Shown here: positions 22,924 to 35,402 of the stretch, in pieces
Position numbering within the stretch: position 1 is the first letter of the stretch
How the letters are laid out: each line of letters begins with the position of its first letter
From: Linnemannia schmuckeri
Taxonomy: Eukaryota > Mortierellomycota > Mortierellomycetes > Mortierellales > Mortierellaceae
NCBI GenBank assembly: GCA_029449235.1
Contig: JANATG010000003.1
Coordinates: 1,922,001-1,986,000 of the forward strand
Direction: 5' to 3'
DNA: 64,000 bases
Made by a program: the position numbers and the translations under genes
Notes under the pieces: model-generated
What the model was told of the DNA's origin: nothing
Database searches by the model: none
The model's input: the letters and a program-made list of their open reading frames with translations, nothing else

Positions 22924-24198
22924 TTATTGCCGCTCGTCTTTAAATTCGGCGTATTCGCGAATACGACGCACTCGCTTGCGCTTGAGCTCCTGGTACGTCC
23001 CAAAGAGTCCTGCCAGATCTTTCATTATCACAAACAGGCATCCTCCGAGAATGTTCCGATGAAAGTTGTCGGGGATACGCGTCCGCACAAACGAAAAGTG
23101 GCCTAGGAAGCTATATCAATTGTTATTAAACGATATTAATGTTAGCAAAACGGAGTTAACATGCATAGCACAAACATGCACGGGTGGAATTTTAGAAAAA
23201 CAAATCATGGAAAGTGCACGAACCTTCCGCAGATAGAGGAGATGGCGGGCATCAAAAGAGCACCGACGATGGTACGTCCAAGGTCCTTTCTGTCAAAGAA
23301 CGAAAGCTCCTCGTCTGCAGCGACCGCTGCTGCAACTGCCGCCGCATTGGCTGTGGAGGGATCTGCATCCGAGGTCTCTATGCTTGCATTCATTCCGAGT
23401 CTTGCCACTCCCGATCCTGCAATCTGCTGCTGACGCCAGCGCGTTTCCAGTCGCGACACCATCTCAGCCCACAGGCTATTGTAGGCCATCCTGACCCAGG
23501 GCATGACTGAGAGGGTCAGGGCAGGGCTTGGTGGGAAGGTGACCTGCAATTGCTCGTTGCCCACGATGAGCAGAGGAATCAGCGGCATAAATGAGTCGAT
23601 CACCTTTGTCCTTGAAAAGATGAGGATCACAGGGATGAGAGGGAGTCCAGTCTATAGGATACACAAGTAATGATGATAAATGCATTAGAGGTTCTGCTGC
23701 CACCTGCTGCCAACTTTACGAAAATATACCGGTTTCGCCTTGTTTCGTACCCAGACGCGCCATCCCCATGGATTGGGGCTGCCCAGCAACTTTTCGCCTT
23801 CCACTGTCCCGCAAACGGTCAAAACCGCATACGCTCTATAGCAAAAATGATGCGAGAAGAAACATGCACGTGAGAAACAAAACGGGATTGAAAGTGACAG
23901 GCCGGCTATGCATTGTGCATCGAGCTGACACTGAGAGAGTGTTCCGCAATTAAAGACATACCCATAGGTAGTGCTCGTAATCAGTACGGAACAGGTCAGT
24001 CCAAGAAAAGTCAGATAGGGGATGCCCGCATGGACCAGCGAGTCAAAGGTCGAGTAGATGTTCAGCAGAAGAGAGTTTGGTTCTGCCAGGCGGTACACCG
24101 TGTTGCAGACTGAGCATCGAACCTAGCAAAAGGATAAATAAAATATGCAATAAGTGACCATTTTTGTTCAATATATCTGTTCTAATCCATTCCATTAC

Positions 24199-24231
<33 letters not shown>

Positions 24232-24736
24232 CAAAGACTTTACAAAGTAGACAGTCATCGGATTCTATTACCTGCTTTTTAGCAAACTGCTGGCGATTCT
24301 TGTCGATCCAGTCCAGAAGACAGTCCTCGTGTGAGATTAAAGTGCACTGGCAGGGTTTGACCCATCGACCAACACTGTCCTCGTCAGTTCCAAAGCAGAT
24401 ATAGCACCGGTTCTGCTCTTGGTTGTGGTGATGATGATTTGAAGATGATCCTGAGGAAGCGACGGAGGTTGTCTGTTGTTCTTGTTGTTGTTGCTGCTGC
24501 TGCTGCCTCGTGGCGGTGGTAGACGTGAGTTCCTGAAAGAAGACTGATATCGCTGTTCCCGCGGGAGTTGCAGAGCCGCTCCTATTGCCGCTGCCACTGT
24601 TTGTACCAGTGCTTGTACTGTTGCTGCTGTTTCCTGATGTCGAGTTACTGCTCGAGGCGCTTTGTTGTCTCAATGCTTGAATTGAAGCTCTGCTGGCGGC
24701 TGCTTGCACCGAGGACGAAGTTGCATTTGGCTCCAT
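22924..24736 (-). CDS. MARCH5-like RING-CH membrane E3 ubiquitin ligase
   Basis: Five exons on the minus strand: 24736-24272, 24122-23962, 23835-23730, 23651-23224, 23110-22924; 448 aa. The RING-CH finger (about residues 111-162) has the C4HC3 order: CYIC, then CQC, HEDC and, after the first intron, CSVC. After it come hydrophobic segments like those of MARCH5/MITOL, with TYGAYAVLTVCG, IPVILIFSRTKVIDSF and NFHRNILGGCLFVIMKDL; MARCH5 is a multi-pass ligase of the mitochondrial outer membrane acting in mitochondrial dynamics. The first 100 residues are Ser/Gln-rich and disordered, much longer than in animal MARCH5. The fourth intron uses GTTCGT, and the acceptor at 23111-23112 is the one that keeps frame. 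Mitochondrial location is inferred from family. Confidence 0.85.
24203..24231. repeat. T29 tract inside intron 1 of the MARCH5-like gene
   Basis: An uninterrupted T run on the plus strand (A29 in the transcript) inside intron 24123-24271, about 70 nt from the acceptor. Confidence 0.9.
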
Positions 24737-25200
24737 GGCGGGTGAGTTCGGGCGATGTGGAGTTTAGGGAAGAGTGCGGGTTACTTGAGCCGAGGAGGAA
24801 GTACGAACAAGTTATGGTGAAGAAAAAGTTAGAAAGAAGGGTAATACACGAAAACGAAGAGAATAAGAAAAGGTGAAAGGTGCAAGTGAAAGGTGCGAGT
24901 GAGTGAGTGAGAGAAAAGTATGTGGAGGAAAAAGGAAAAAATGAAGACAGGGCTAAACGAGTGTGTCATGCTGTGTGACGACCTGGGTAGAACAAAATTC
25001 ATTGATTACCCTTAAGCACACCCTGGACTGGACTGTTTACAACGACAATCGTGCGTTGGCAGAAAGGGGGTGGGATCAACCTTCCTTCCTCTCATCGCCC
25101 ATCTCTCTTTTCTGTATTAACTACTCTCGTCTTGCACTCCTTCTTCCTTTCACTACTTGACCATCCGAAGGAACAGGAACCACCAACAAATTAAACAATC
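24737..25200. promoter_or_regulatory. Divergent promoter, MARCH5-like / OST5
   Basis: 464 bp lie between start codons of opposite strands. The MARCH5 side is A/G-rich (CT-rich in its sense); the OST5 side is CT-rich (25080-25150). No specific site is recognised. Confidence 0.45.
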
Positions 25201-25767
25201 ATGAGCGCCACATCTGAACTGGTACTGTCCACAATTTCAACATCACTTTAATGGCAGCAAGCACGCTCTCGACAGACACAGGAAGCTCAAAACAGGAACC
25301 AGCAACGTGATGATGAAAGAAAAAGGCAATGTATACATGCAAGCCAAGGCTAAACTCAACCTCCAACATCTCCTTTTCACATTCACTTTCACGCGTGTAT
25401 AGTACACAGCCTGGTCAGCGGGAACACCATTCACCGCCCCTCTCCCCGAGTCTGCTCACCCCATCCTTGCCATCACTACAATTACAGCTGGTCTGTACTT
25501 TGCAGCAAGATACGGCATGTAAGTCATCCTTTTCGCCTCATGGAGCACTGTCAACCATCTCTTGATAATGGAATTAATATCTACATTGGAATGATATTGA
25601 ACCATTCGCTATCACCAACATGGTATTAACATGCGTTTGGTTCATTGAAAACACACAGTTCCCAGAAGCAGTCGATTGCGTTTGAGCTTGCCAACACCAT
25701 CCCCAGCGCGGTCTTGCTTGGATTCGGCATCGTTTTCTTGTTCCTTTCCGTTGGACTCTACGTGTAA
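25201..25767 (+). CDS. OST5: Oligosaccharyltransferase small subunit OST5 / TMEM258
   Basis: Three exons, 25201-25221, 25403-25518 and 25659-25767, coding for 81 aa. OST transfers the oligosaccharide from dolichol to asparagine in the ER; this subunit is a small two-helix membrane protein. Residues about 28-45 form the first hydrophobic helix (ILAITTITAGLYFAARYG) and the C-terminus the second, ending LLGFGIVFLFLSVGLYV. The GFG...FLxLxVGxYV ending is the signature of TMEM258/Ost5. The first exon has just seven codons, MSATSEL, and the full protein appears only after splicing. An AATAAA signal lies at 25865. The stop TAA is followed directly by TAG. Confidence 0.85.
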
Positions 25768-26972
25768 TAGCATAAAACAACAAACAGAAGACAGCGAGCG
25801 GGATGTGCGATTTCGTCTCTTGTGAGCAGGATACCTTTGCAGGAAGATAAGATTACGTCTGTCCAATAAATCGTTGACAAAGGCGACATAGTGGATCCAC
25901 TATAAGATTAGCACCAAATAAATGGCGAGTAATTGGCAAGCAGCGTATTCAGGTGCGTGCTGGAGGAAAAGCGAGGTCATCTAGACGCGTCTGGAGGTGG
26001 TATTGGACAGCAGTCACCTAGCCGGTAACTTGGCGCGGTCAATGGGTCCGACCTAGAGATGATTACCTGAAAGGCGCTAGACAACGAACGCATGTTGTTT
26101 GGTATTAGCAAGACGATTTACTCGCGAGTAGAGGGTGTTTTTCAGGGGTGCAGATAAGGCGTCTGTAGGGGGATGGGACAGTTGTCTCTCTGAAGTGAAG
26201 TTTTGTATCGGGCAGTCGCACGGGCATACATTGGTGGACAGCCAACCAACTCAAAATGAGTCCACTGAGCTCCTCCATTGATATTTTTTTTTCCCTTTTT
26301 TTTCCTCTCTGTGTCCCTTCTCTCCTTCGCTCTTTTTTCTCGTTCGTTCTTCCCCTCTCCCGTCTCTTTTCCCTACTTTCCTTTCCTTTCCTTTCCCTTT
26401 CCCTTACCCTTTCCTTTTTCTTTTCCTTTTCCTTTCCCTTTCCTTCCTTTTCCTTTTCCTCTTCCTCTTCTCCACTTCTGTCGACATCCTTCTCTCTCCT
26501 CTGACAATCAACCCCCCATCCTCTTTCACTGACAGATCTGTCACTTCACTTTACGCTTCTTTCTCTTCTTCTTACATTCATACTACCAAACATACACATA
26601 CACATTCCACTCCTGCCTCTTCTCGCTGTCTTCCTCGCTTCCTTGGGAGAGCCTTTGTGACTGAGGGTCACCTTCGGATACATACAAAGGAGCGCGAAGC
26701 GACAAACACTCCAAGCTAGCCGGCTGCTTGAACGCTGACAAACAGAGAGAAACCATACACTTGACTCTTTAGTCTCCTTCTTCTCTTGTGCATGCACAAC
26801 GCACTCTCATTCACCTTTCAACACCCCTAACTCGCATCCTCCGGTGGCCCATCCAGTCCATTCCGCGTCTCTGCCTGTCTCTCACAAGCTCACTCCGTCA
26901 AGTTCCCGTCGCCCTTCTTCCCTTTCTTATATCCACGCGGGTTTCCTTCTCCCACCAACTGCATCAACCATC
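25768..26972. other. Intergenic region with CT-rich leader
   Basis: After the OST5 end there is a 14-bp perfect palindrome at about 25891-25904 (TAGTGGATCCACTA). From 26280 to 26500 the strand is almost purely C/T, with CCTTTT and CCCTTT units, followed by further CT-rich leader up to the start at 26973. I see no gene here. Confidence 0.5.
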
Positions 26973-28895
26973 ATGACAGTTGACGACAGTGTCATGCAGA
27001 AGCTGTGGAAGCTCACAAATGAGCTTACTGCCCAGCTGGTCTTTAATCGCAACGCAACTCTCGAACTCAAACAGCAGCTAGCTGATCTCCAGGTCAGTAA
27101 CCATTTTTTTCCTTTGTGAACCATAACATTTTGTGATTTTGTTGTTATCGGACAAGCCGAGCGTCCATGTTTTTCTTTGTCACTACCCCTGTCTGTTTTC
27201 CCTCGTCGATGGGACGTCATGCTCACGATTGCAGCAAGAACAACAACAAAGAACGAAGAAAATAAGGCGTGTGATAGCAAAAGAATCGTCTAAGTCGGTA
27301 TTCACAACTAACGCATCTTGATCCTTTTCGTCTTTTTTTACTTACTTTTTTGTTGCCACTAATAGGCCAAGACTGCCCAAGGATCGGTGTCAGTGGCTCA
27401 AGATGTCACTGTCTACAGCAACCAAGGTAAGACGAACTGGCAGAAAAAGAAATATTAGTGAGCATGAGCAACAGCATATCATCATAGTAGCACCAGTTAT
27501 GTGATCGTGTGTTTGAAAACATGATATATGTCATAAGAGCCCGTCCCCTCATATCCACCTTGGCACAAAGAAAGATTCTCATCAACATTATTACCGCCAT
27601 TGTCAAAACTACACAACCTGTAGAGCATGCGGATGTCAGTTTGAGGATAACCAATGAGCGGTTGATGGAAGAGAACGCCCAGCTTCAGGAACAGGTCCGC
27701 GAGTATGAACGATGGATGGAATTCATCATGACTAAATTTCGCTTGCAAAACGTAAGAAATCTTGCTCGCCTGTCGTGACATACTGCATTTTTTTATTTTT
27801 GCGATCTTTCACATGCTCCGTTTTCCGTCTATGCAAAGGAATGTTTTGTTTTTGTCATCCTCCGCCGAGAAACACCACTGATTTTTTTTTGTTTTTTTTC
27901 CTTATACGCGTAGTTTGCAATGGCGCAGAGCAGAAAAGAAGCAATGCAGGAGGCCTACAGGATGGCAGAGCAAGAAGGGGTATGATCAACTGCTCTACCA
28001 TTTCTTCAATTGAAAGATGTAACCGCTACCTCAGCCTTCCATTTGCAGCTGTCTGATACCGACATCTATGACTTTTTGCAAATCTTTTTAGGAGCTAGCT
28101 CAGCAGTTGCAAGAGGAGAATGCGATCTTGCAGGCACGCCTCGTGGATGTAGGTGCTATGGCTCGCAAGGCGATCAACGAGGAGTATTACAATACTGAGT
28201 CAGCCATAGAAACACTGGAACTAGAGAACCAGGGACTTCGAGAGATGCTCGGGATAGCAACAGAGCATAGGAGTCCCATTGCGGTACGGGATCCTGGAAA
28301 CCGGGTCTCATTTCCCAGCACTGGATCATATATCGCGTCAAGCGGCAGCGATCAGGAACGACGTCAAGGACGCGGACGGTTGGCACCCCTCTCGCCCATT
28401 GACCAATCAACTCCAGCCTTGGGAGCATCAGAGTGGTCAACATCGTCTATAGCAACAGAGGTCGAGCCATACTTGGTAACATTCGATACTTCCCGCACCA
28501 ACACTGCGTCCAACTCAAAGATGGCCTCACCACTACTTGAGTCCACAAAGGACTTTAGTACTGAGCCTGAGCCGACCCTCGCTCTTGATACACCACGAGC
28601 AGCAACAACAACAGCAACAGTAACAACTACGACCACAGTGGCTTCAACACCAGCTAAAAAGAAGACTGCCGATACTACAACTAGAACTTCAACTGCTAAC
28701 AGTAACACCAACACAGGCCTGACTAGGTCTAATCCAGGAGCCAATACGAACAGCAACAACAGCTCGACTATCAAAGGGGGAATGACTATCAACACGAGTG
28801 TCGCCAAGAAGAACGCCACCAATCCTAGCCATCCTCCTCTTAGCAACTCATCTGTACACAAGACAAAAAAGGCACAGCGGAAACAAAAGACATGA
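26973..28895 (+). CDS. FGFR1OP2/SIKE-like coiled-coil protein, probable STRIPAK component
   Basis: Five exons: 26973-27092, 27366-27426, 27624-27751, 27914-27979, 28092-28895; 392 aa. Residues 1 to about 175 are helical coiled coil. Segments with ERLMEENAQLQEQVREYERW, EFIMTKFRLQ, DVGAMARKAINEE and LELENQGLREMLGIA match in order the conserved blocks of the FGFR1OP2/SIKE family, whose fungal members are STRIPAK subunits linked to cell fusion, polarity and fruiting. The remaining 215 residues are Ser/Thr/Asn-rich, disordered, and end in a Lys-rich tail. This tail is longer than in animal relatives. Introns follow the coiled-coil blocks without breaking heptads. Family assignment rests on these short blocks and is good but not certain. 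Confidence 0.75.
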
Positions 28896-29286
28896 AGCAT
28901 TCTTCCTTGTCTCTCCACTTCTTACTTCGGTCATACGCCGACGCATCGACATCTTCGCGCATACTATCGTACTGTACCAACCAACTACTGCAATCCCCAT
29001 CCACTCGCCAGCATGAGGCAATTCATCGCACACTGTACCATTATCACTACTCATTCTTATTTCCTCTTTCCTTTCTTTCTCTTTCACACCGATATCGCAA
29101 AAATAAACACAAAACTGTCCTCTCGTCGCTCATTCTTTTTACGAATGAGAAACTATGTACTTTCCATGAGCACGAGGAGACAGGGGCAGAGCTGTCAGTC
29201 AGGCCTTCTTGAGTAATGACGAAGGAAGGCAAAAGAAGAAGGGGTGTCCAGCTGGTATGTCGGGTGTTTTTGCTTGTGGTTATTCT

Positions 29287-29322
<36 letters not shown>

Positions 29323-29735
29323 GTCGCAGAGGAGGAACACACCAAGCGGAATGACAAGAAGTCCAAGCGTGCATCGTATTTCTTTTGGCTTATCGAGCTT
29401 CTTTTTTTTCGCATCTTGCTTTAGTCCCCCTCTTTTGTTCTTTTTGACTGCCGCCCTTCTCTCTTCCCTCCCTTCTCTTCCTTCCCTCTGCGCATCCACC
29501 TTTACCTTCCCTTCCCTTCCCTTTTACTTTTGCCGCCATTCCCTTTTTGACTCGCCCTTTCGTACATCAGCCTCTCATCTCACACCAACAACAGCCCTCG
29601 GACCGTTACCGTTTTCTTGTCTATCAAGTCTAACATCACTATTATCCCGACTTCGCCAGGACAATTGCTATACATTCAACTGCTAAGCAACGTCCATTCA
29701 CCCATCCTCAACCCCCTCTCTTCAACAAGACAGGA
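28896..29735. other. Intergenic region and leader of the Sac phosphatase gene
   Basis: It contains a T32 tract (29289-29320) and a CT-rich leader (29420-29540, with CCCTTCC units) before the start at 29736. No gene is seen. Confidence 0.5.
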
Positions 29736-32700
29736 ATGGTCGCCAGTCGAAAAGAACCCATCACAGAAGCCACCGCTTCTCCGCCTTTGTCTTCAAATTC
29801 ACCGCCAACCACTACCAGTCGGCCGATGGTCGCACGGCCCTATTCACAGCTCCAGTTGACCATTGAGCCCGATTGCTTCATCTTACAACCACACACACCT
29901 GCCTCTGTTGACACCGGACCCACAGAAAACCATGCCTCGGTCGACCTCCTTCGGATCCTTTTCCGGACTAAAGAATCAACCGCAAAGAAGGCACCTACAG
30001 AACGAGCAACAGAGAAGGCGACCGAGGCTGAGGTCAAGGAGCAGTCAGAAAAGGAACCCGTCGCTCTCTCCTCGATTGCTCATGAACACCCTTGGCGCGT
30101 CTCGTTTATTTCTCCAGGTACTACCTTGGTTGTTTTTGCGCTACAATCAGTGCTAGAACTGGACAACAGGCTGACTAATAGACTTTTTTTGCTTTTTACT
30201 TTTGTTGTGGTCTAGGTTCTTATGTGCGATCTGAGGATGCCAGAGATTACATCATCTATGGCTGCATTGGCTTCCTGGATCTTTACTCTGGTAAGAATAT
30301 GGCACTCTCTCTCATATGGAGTCTCAGCTCCCTGTGCAACTGTCCAACCCAATCTGAATCTGGAGACTGACATCACAACGGCTGCATATTTGTAGGTCCG
30401 CACTTCATTGCCATAACCTCGGTCAAATCACTGGGAAATATCGAGGACAAGCCCGTATATGCGATCAGCAAGGTCGCTGTCTTGCCGATGGATGCTTATG
30501 AGGCGCGCCAAATTCTCGACAAGTTGGCGCAACCACTGAACTCTTCTTTGGGTCCCATACTGAACGTCGAGCATGATATCGTACATGCAGTCATCCACCA
30601 GCCAACGGCATCTCATGTTGATACATCCGAAGGACAGACAGTCTCGCCTGTGCCCACCAAATCGCCAAAGTTCAGATTGTCCTTCCTGGGCATCAAGCAG
30701 GATCGCGATCAGCAACAGGCTATATCGCCCAGTCCAAGCTTGACTGAGCAACTCAGTCAGCTGAATCAAAGTACAGGCGCCGTCAACGAGGTCGTTCCTG
30801 GAAAGCCCAAGCGGATAGCATTCGACATTCCTGAATCAACCCCTGAGAGCGCTAGTAATAAGGCTGAGGATCCGGACAAGGTCAATGTTGGGCCGAAAGA
30901 TGCTCTAGTACCGCCCTCGTCGCCACCTCTGTCACCGACGCGTCGATCAAGTCCTGGATTCTTTGCAAAACTGCTGGAGAAGAAGCCTCGATCTAAATCC
31001 GCCGACGTCAATGATCCCAGCACTGTTGCAGCGTTTGACAGTCCCGGACGGAAAAGCGTCGACAGTCCTGCTCTAGTCGTCACTGAGCAATCGCTTGCTG
31101 TTCCGACAGGAAACATCGCAGAAGTAACAACGACGGTAGTCAAGACGGAGAGGCCGCATCTGGGATCAAGATCCCCTTCTACGTTTGAAGCGGCGGAAAA
31201 GTTTGTGACTGAGTCAACCAAACAACTGGCTGACTGGGGCGAAGAGGCGGTGTCGGGAGTGATCAAGTCAACAAAATCGTTCACCTTGATAAAAACAACA
31301 CCTGAACCTATGGAAACCGATCAGGATCACTTGGCGAACGACATTACTCTGGATGCTGGCGTGTCGGAGGAGGAACTCGACAGGAATCGGGCAATGGACC
31401 GTCGCATCATTCGTGAAATTTCGTCTATTTTTGGCACAGGATTTTACTTTTCAACAGAGTTTAACCTTCTCTCATCGATGCAGATGCGTTCTGACTTTGC
31501 CAAGTTTGCACCATCAGACTCTGAGCCCCTTTATCGACAAGTCGACAAACGCTTCTGGTGGAACGAACACTTGCTCGAGGAACTTATCCTCATCGGGGTA
31601 CTGCACTTTACTGCTCAATCTACTCTTTATGTTTCCGATATAACTCGCACATTATACTAATGCATCTCTCACGCATATTAGGCGGATGGATACATTCTGC
31701 CGGTGATGCAGGGATATGTCGAGATTGAGCCATGTGTCATCGAAGAGCAGTCGTTTGAGTTTACCCTCATCTCTAGAAGGAGTCGTGATCGTTCTGGTCT
31801 ACGATACCAGCGCCGAGGCATTGACGAGCATGGCAACACTGCCAACTTCGTCGAAACCGAGCAATTGCTGAGAATCGTGGTATGTTGTTATTATCATATT
31901 GATCATGTCTGCTTTACCAACTTTATGGATTATGAGCGATCAATTGACATGGTTCATTCTTTGTGTAATTAATAGCGACACGACAGCGATCACCAAGTTT
32001 CGTTTGTACAGACAAGAGGATCGATCCCCCTCTTTTGGTCGCAGTCACCTTACCGGCTCAAGCCTATCCCCGTGATGGAGCGGACTGAGCAAGAAAATGA
32101 GCAAGGTTTCAAGAACCACTTTGAGATGCAACGCTCTCGATATGGTCGCCAAATCTGCATCAACCTCGTCGAGCAGCATGGACGAGAGCTGGTCGCCGGC
32201 TCTGCATATACACGACACATCCAGAAACTGGGTGAGCCGCAAATCAGGTACGATGAGGAGTATTAACTTTCTTCTCTTGGGATTTTCTTGTGCTGATAAA
32301 GGCTTTCGAGTTAACACCTTGTTTTGTATGTGGAATTAGATATGTGGAGTTTGACTTTCACGAGCAGTGCAAGGGAATGCGTTATGAAAATATTGAGCGG
32401 TTGATCAAGAGCTTAGAGACCCCTATCCAAGAACTCGGATACTGTTGGCTGGCACTCAGAAATGATGGCGTGAACAGAAAGGGTGGTGAGTCATGGGAGC
32501 GGCTCTACGATCAAAAGGGTGTAATTCGCACCAATTGCATGGACTGTCTTGACAGAACCAATGTTGTCCAGAGCGCCATCAGTCGCCATGTTCTTAACCA
32601 CCAATTGCTCCGCCTCGGAATCGCATCGTTCCCTGACAAGGGACTGTCGGTCTACGAGGAGTTTGAGAATATTTTCAACCACGTCTGGGCAAACAACGGC

Positions 32701-34707
32701 GACGCGATTAGTCGGGAGTATGCTGGCACGAGTGCTCTCAAGGGTGACTTCACGCGGACGGGCAAGCGAAACCTTCAAGGAATGATCAACGACGCCACCA
32801 ACTCTGTCGCAAGAATGTATCAGAACACCTTCAAGGACAATTTCCGACAAGCTGCGATCGACTACCTCCTGGGAGCAGCGGATGTGAATGTTTTCAAGAA
32901 TTTGCAGACGACAGCCTTTGGAACTGCAGTCGTGCCCGCTCCCATTCTGCCTCCTCAAGAAGCTCTGGTACATGGAACGTCGACCTCAGTCTTGCTGGCA
33001 ACCGACTCGACTGGTGCAGCAGGATTACTGCCTTCACTCATCCCACACCCCTCGGAGTCTTTGGTTTCGCTGTCGTCCGAGGCGTCTGGACCAGGAGCGG
33101 ATGCGCAGGAAACATGGGTCAAGATCCGAGAGGCTGCGATTGAGACCTCTGCCGAGATTGTCATTTCTCCTGGCGAGGAAGTGTGGCAGGGATGGACATT
33201 TGTCTGTTGTTCAAACGAGATTAGCAGCGCCCTCACATCGGCGTCATCTCCTCAGTCCTCACCCATGCAGCCGCCTTCAACCAGTCTGGCCTCCAGACTC
33301 AAGTCTTCGAGCAAGAAGAGCAACTCCAGAATCAACTCCGGCACCCCTATCGATGCATCTGAAACCGCAGCTTCACCGAACGTGTTCTACGACGAAAAGG
33401 TTGTGCTGCTGACTGAGAGGGCGCTTTACATCTGCACATACGACTATGAGATGGAGAAGGTTCTGGAGTTCTGGCGGCTGGCTCTGGAAAAGATGACTGG
33501 AATTGACAAGGGCGCCTATTTCTTGACCGCGCAGGACAAGACCCCACAAGGACAGGACCCATTGGAGAACTATGGATTCGCAGTTGTGTACCGAGCCAAT
33601 GCTGGAGGCGAAACACTGAGGGTCAATAGTGGCAGTGTTCGCAACCGCAGGATGATGGGTATGAACTGGACGCCACAGACTCTGGATCAATTGCAGGAGG
33701 AGGATGAAGATTCTTCGTCGGCTGAACTGAAGCTGGAGCAGCTTGAGTCGTCGTCTTCTGGAGGAGCTGATTTAAAGGAGCACTTTGATGACAGTCGGTC
33801 GGCGAAGAGCATCTTGAAGGACGAGCAGAAGGACATCCGGTCTGTGCGGTTCAAGATTGTCAAGCATCCTGAGACTTCAATTGTGCCTTATGTCACCTCG
33901 TCGACGACTGAATCTAGTCAGAGTAGCAAGGCTAACCCCTCCGGCTACACACGGACCGCCCAGGATTGTGTTGAGTGGGTTGTGACGGAGATTGTGCAGG
34001 CTCGCTGTGAGTTGATTACCATTTCTGAGGGTGTCTCATCTCCTGCTTCATCGTCGTCGCAGCAGAGAATGTCGAGAGCTCTGGAGGCCACCCCACCAGG
34101 ACAAGTCCGAGGTCACCACGCACGGTCACCAAGTGAGGAGTACAACTACCAGTCTCCACGGTCAAAACGGCGATCGTCTGTTCAGGTCGATCTGGTGATT
34201 CGCGATAGGGTCTTGCAGAGCCTTGAGGTAGCTGGTCAATTAGAGAGGGATGCTTTGAAAGAGTCGGAGGAGGCCGAGAAGAAGAGGAAGCCCAAGAAGC
34301 CGCTCTCTGCCTTCTTTACATCCTCTAAGACGTCGTCGTCCTCATTTCGGAACGAAGCCAATGCAGGAGGAGGAGGAGGGAGAGGTCTCTTACCGCCACC
34401 CAGCAACAACCGGTCCTGGCTCAAGAAGTTTCAGTTTGGACAGGATACAGATACTGAGACGGATGACGACGAAGATGGTCGCTCTCGAACCCGTCAACCT
34501 TCGCACCCTGCTTCTGTGAATGGCCCTGTTACTACGACTGTCATCACAACCACGACTACTACAATGACTACTGGTGCTCAGGTTGCTGAGGGGCAGAATT
34601 CTCAGACGGCAGTGGTGGAGGGTAGTCGAAGACGATCGTCCAGCCAGCAGCGGAATAGTGGTCAGGGAGTGTTTGCAAAGTTCAAGCAGGCTGTCAAGAA
34701 TTTTTAG
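29736..34707 (+). CDS. Sac-domain phosphoinositide phosphatase with hSac2 domain (INPP5F/SAC2-like)
   Basis: Six exons: 29736-30117, 30216-30290, 30396-31597, 31682-31879, 31976-32247, 32340-34707; 1498 aa. Sac phosphatases remove phosphates from phosphoinositides; INPP5F-type enzymes act as 4-phosphatases on endosomes. The catalytic CX5R(T) motif is at residues 776-783 in RTNCMDCLDRTNVVQSA. Upstream Sac blocks are DYIIYGCIGFLDLYSG, TGFYFSTEFNLLSSMQ, RGSIPLFWSQ and YVEFDFHEQCKGM. An hSac2-type region lies at about residues 985-1110, with FYDEKVVLLTERALYICTYD and LEFWRLALEKMTGIDKGAYF. A disordered Ser/Pro-rich insert of about 250 residues (about 233-480) splits the Sac domain. The last 350 residues are low-complexity with a Thr run. 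Substrate specificity cannot be read from sequence. Confidence 0.9.
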
Positions 34708-34761
34708 TCCGATTGATTGCCTTAATACACTTTCATTTTTCTTGTAAGCAATTGGTTTGAA

Positions 34762-34885
34762 TGAGGGAGCGCAGCTACCATTATAGTTCTAAGTGAGGAG
34801 CGCAACCACTACTGTAGTTTTAATCGAGGGCTATAGCTACCGTTCTAGGTTTGAGTGTGGGGCATAGCTACGATCTTGGATTATG
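34762..34885. repeat. Degenerate 31-bp tandem repeat, four copies
   Basis: Four imperfect units of about 30-32 bp begin at about 34762, 34794, 34824 and 34855. Each has the order GAGGG..GC, then a GCTAC-like core, then a T/A-rich end with TAGTTT or similar. It starts 55 bp after the Sac gene stop codon. Confidence 0.6.
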
Positions 34886-35400
34886 ATGTTTCAGACTGGC
34901 GGCGTAATTTGTGAAGACGCGTTCGAACGCATCCATTTTGATTTTTGGTGGTATGTCTCTGAAATTTTTCCCTTTCGAGCTCGTGATCTGTTATTTCGAC
35001 TCTGCGCCTTGTATATTACATCTCCGTATGTAAACATCCTGCTTCTGTCAGTTGTTGTTGTGATACATCATAATTTAAGTGTGAATTTGTTTATCGATAA
35101 AAAGCGGCCAGCCACTCGCATCTCTCACTAACTATATTAACATTTTTCTTTTAAGGCAATTTTTCAGCATACCGATTTGATTATATATTGCAACCCATGT
35201 GTGATATTTATCTATTCTTTTGAGTGAAGCAGAACTAGCTGGTGGATGCAGCAAGCTGGACTTTTGTGGCGATAGACTGAGCCGAATAATTCTTGTTGCG
35301 AGTTCTTCTTTATGTGTTTACGGGACACAGAAGAGGAGAAGCAGGGTATAAGGGCTCTTTTACAAATGATTCGGCGCTAGACTTTAGGTAGTTCCCGTTC

Positions 35401-35402
<2 letters not shown>

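Noticed and set aside
25891..25904. Perfect palindrome TAGTGGATCCACTA as a regulatory site
   Set aside because: A single short palindrome in intergenic DNA is expected by chance at this scale and has no second copy that I can see.
26050..26085. Possible box C/D snoRNA (ATGATT and CTGA)
   Set aside because: The boxes are only a few bases apart, the C box is imperfect and no terminal stem is seen.
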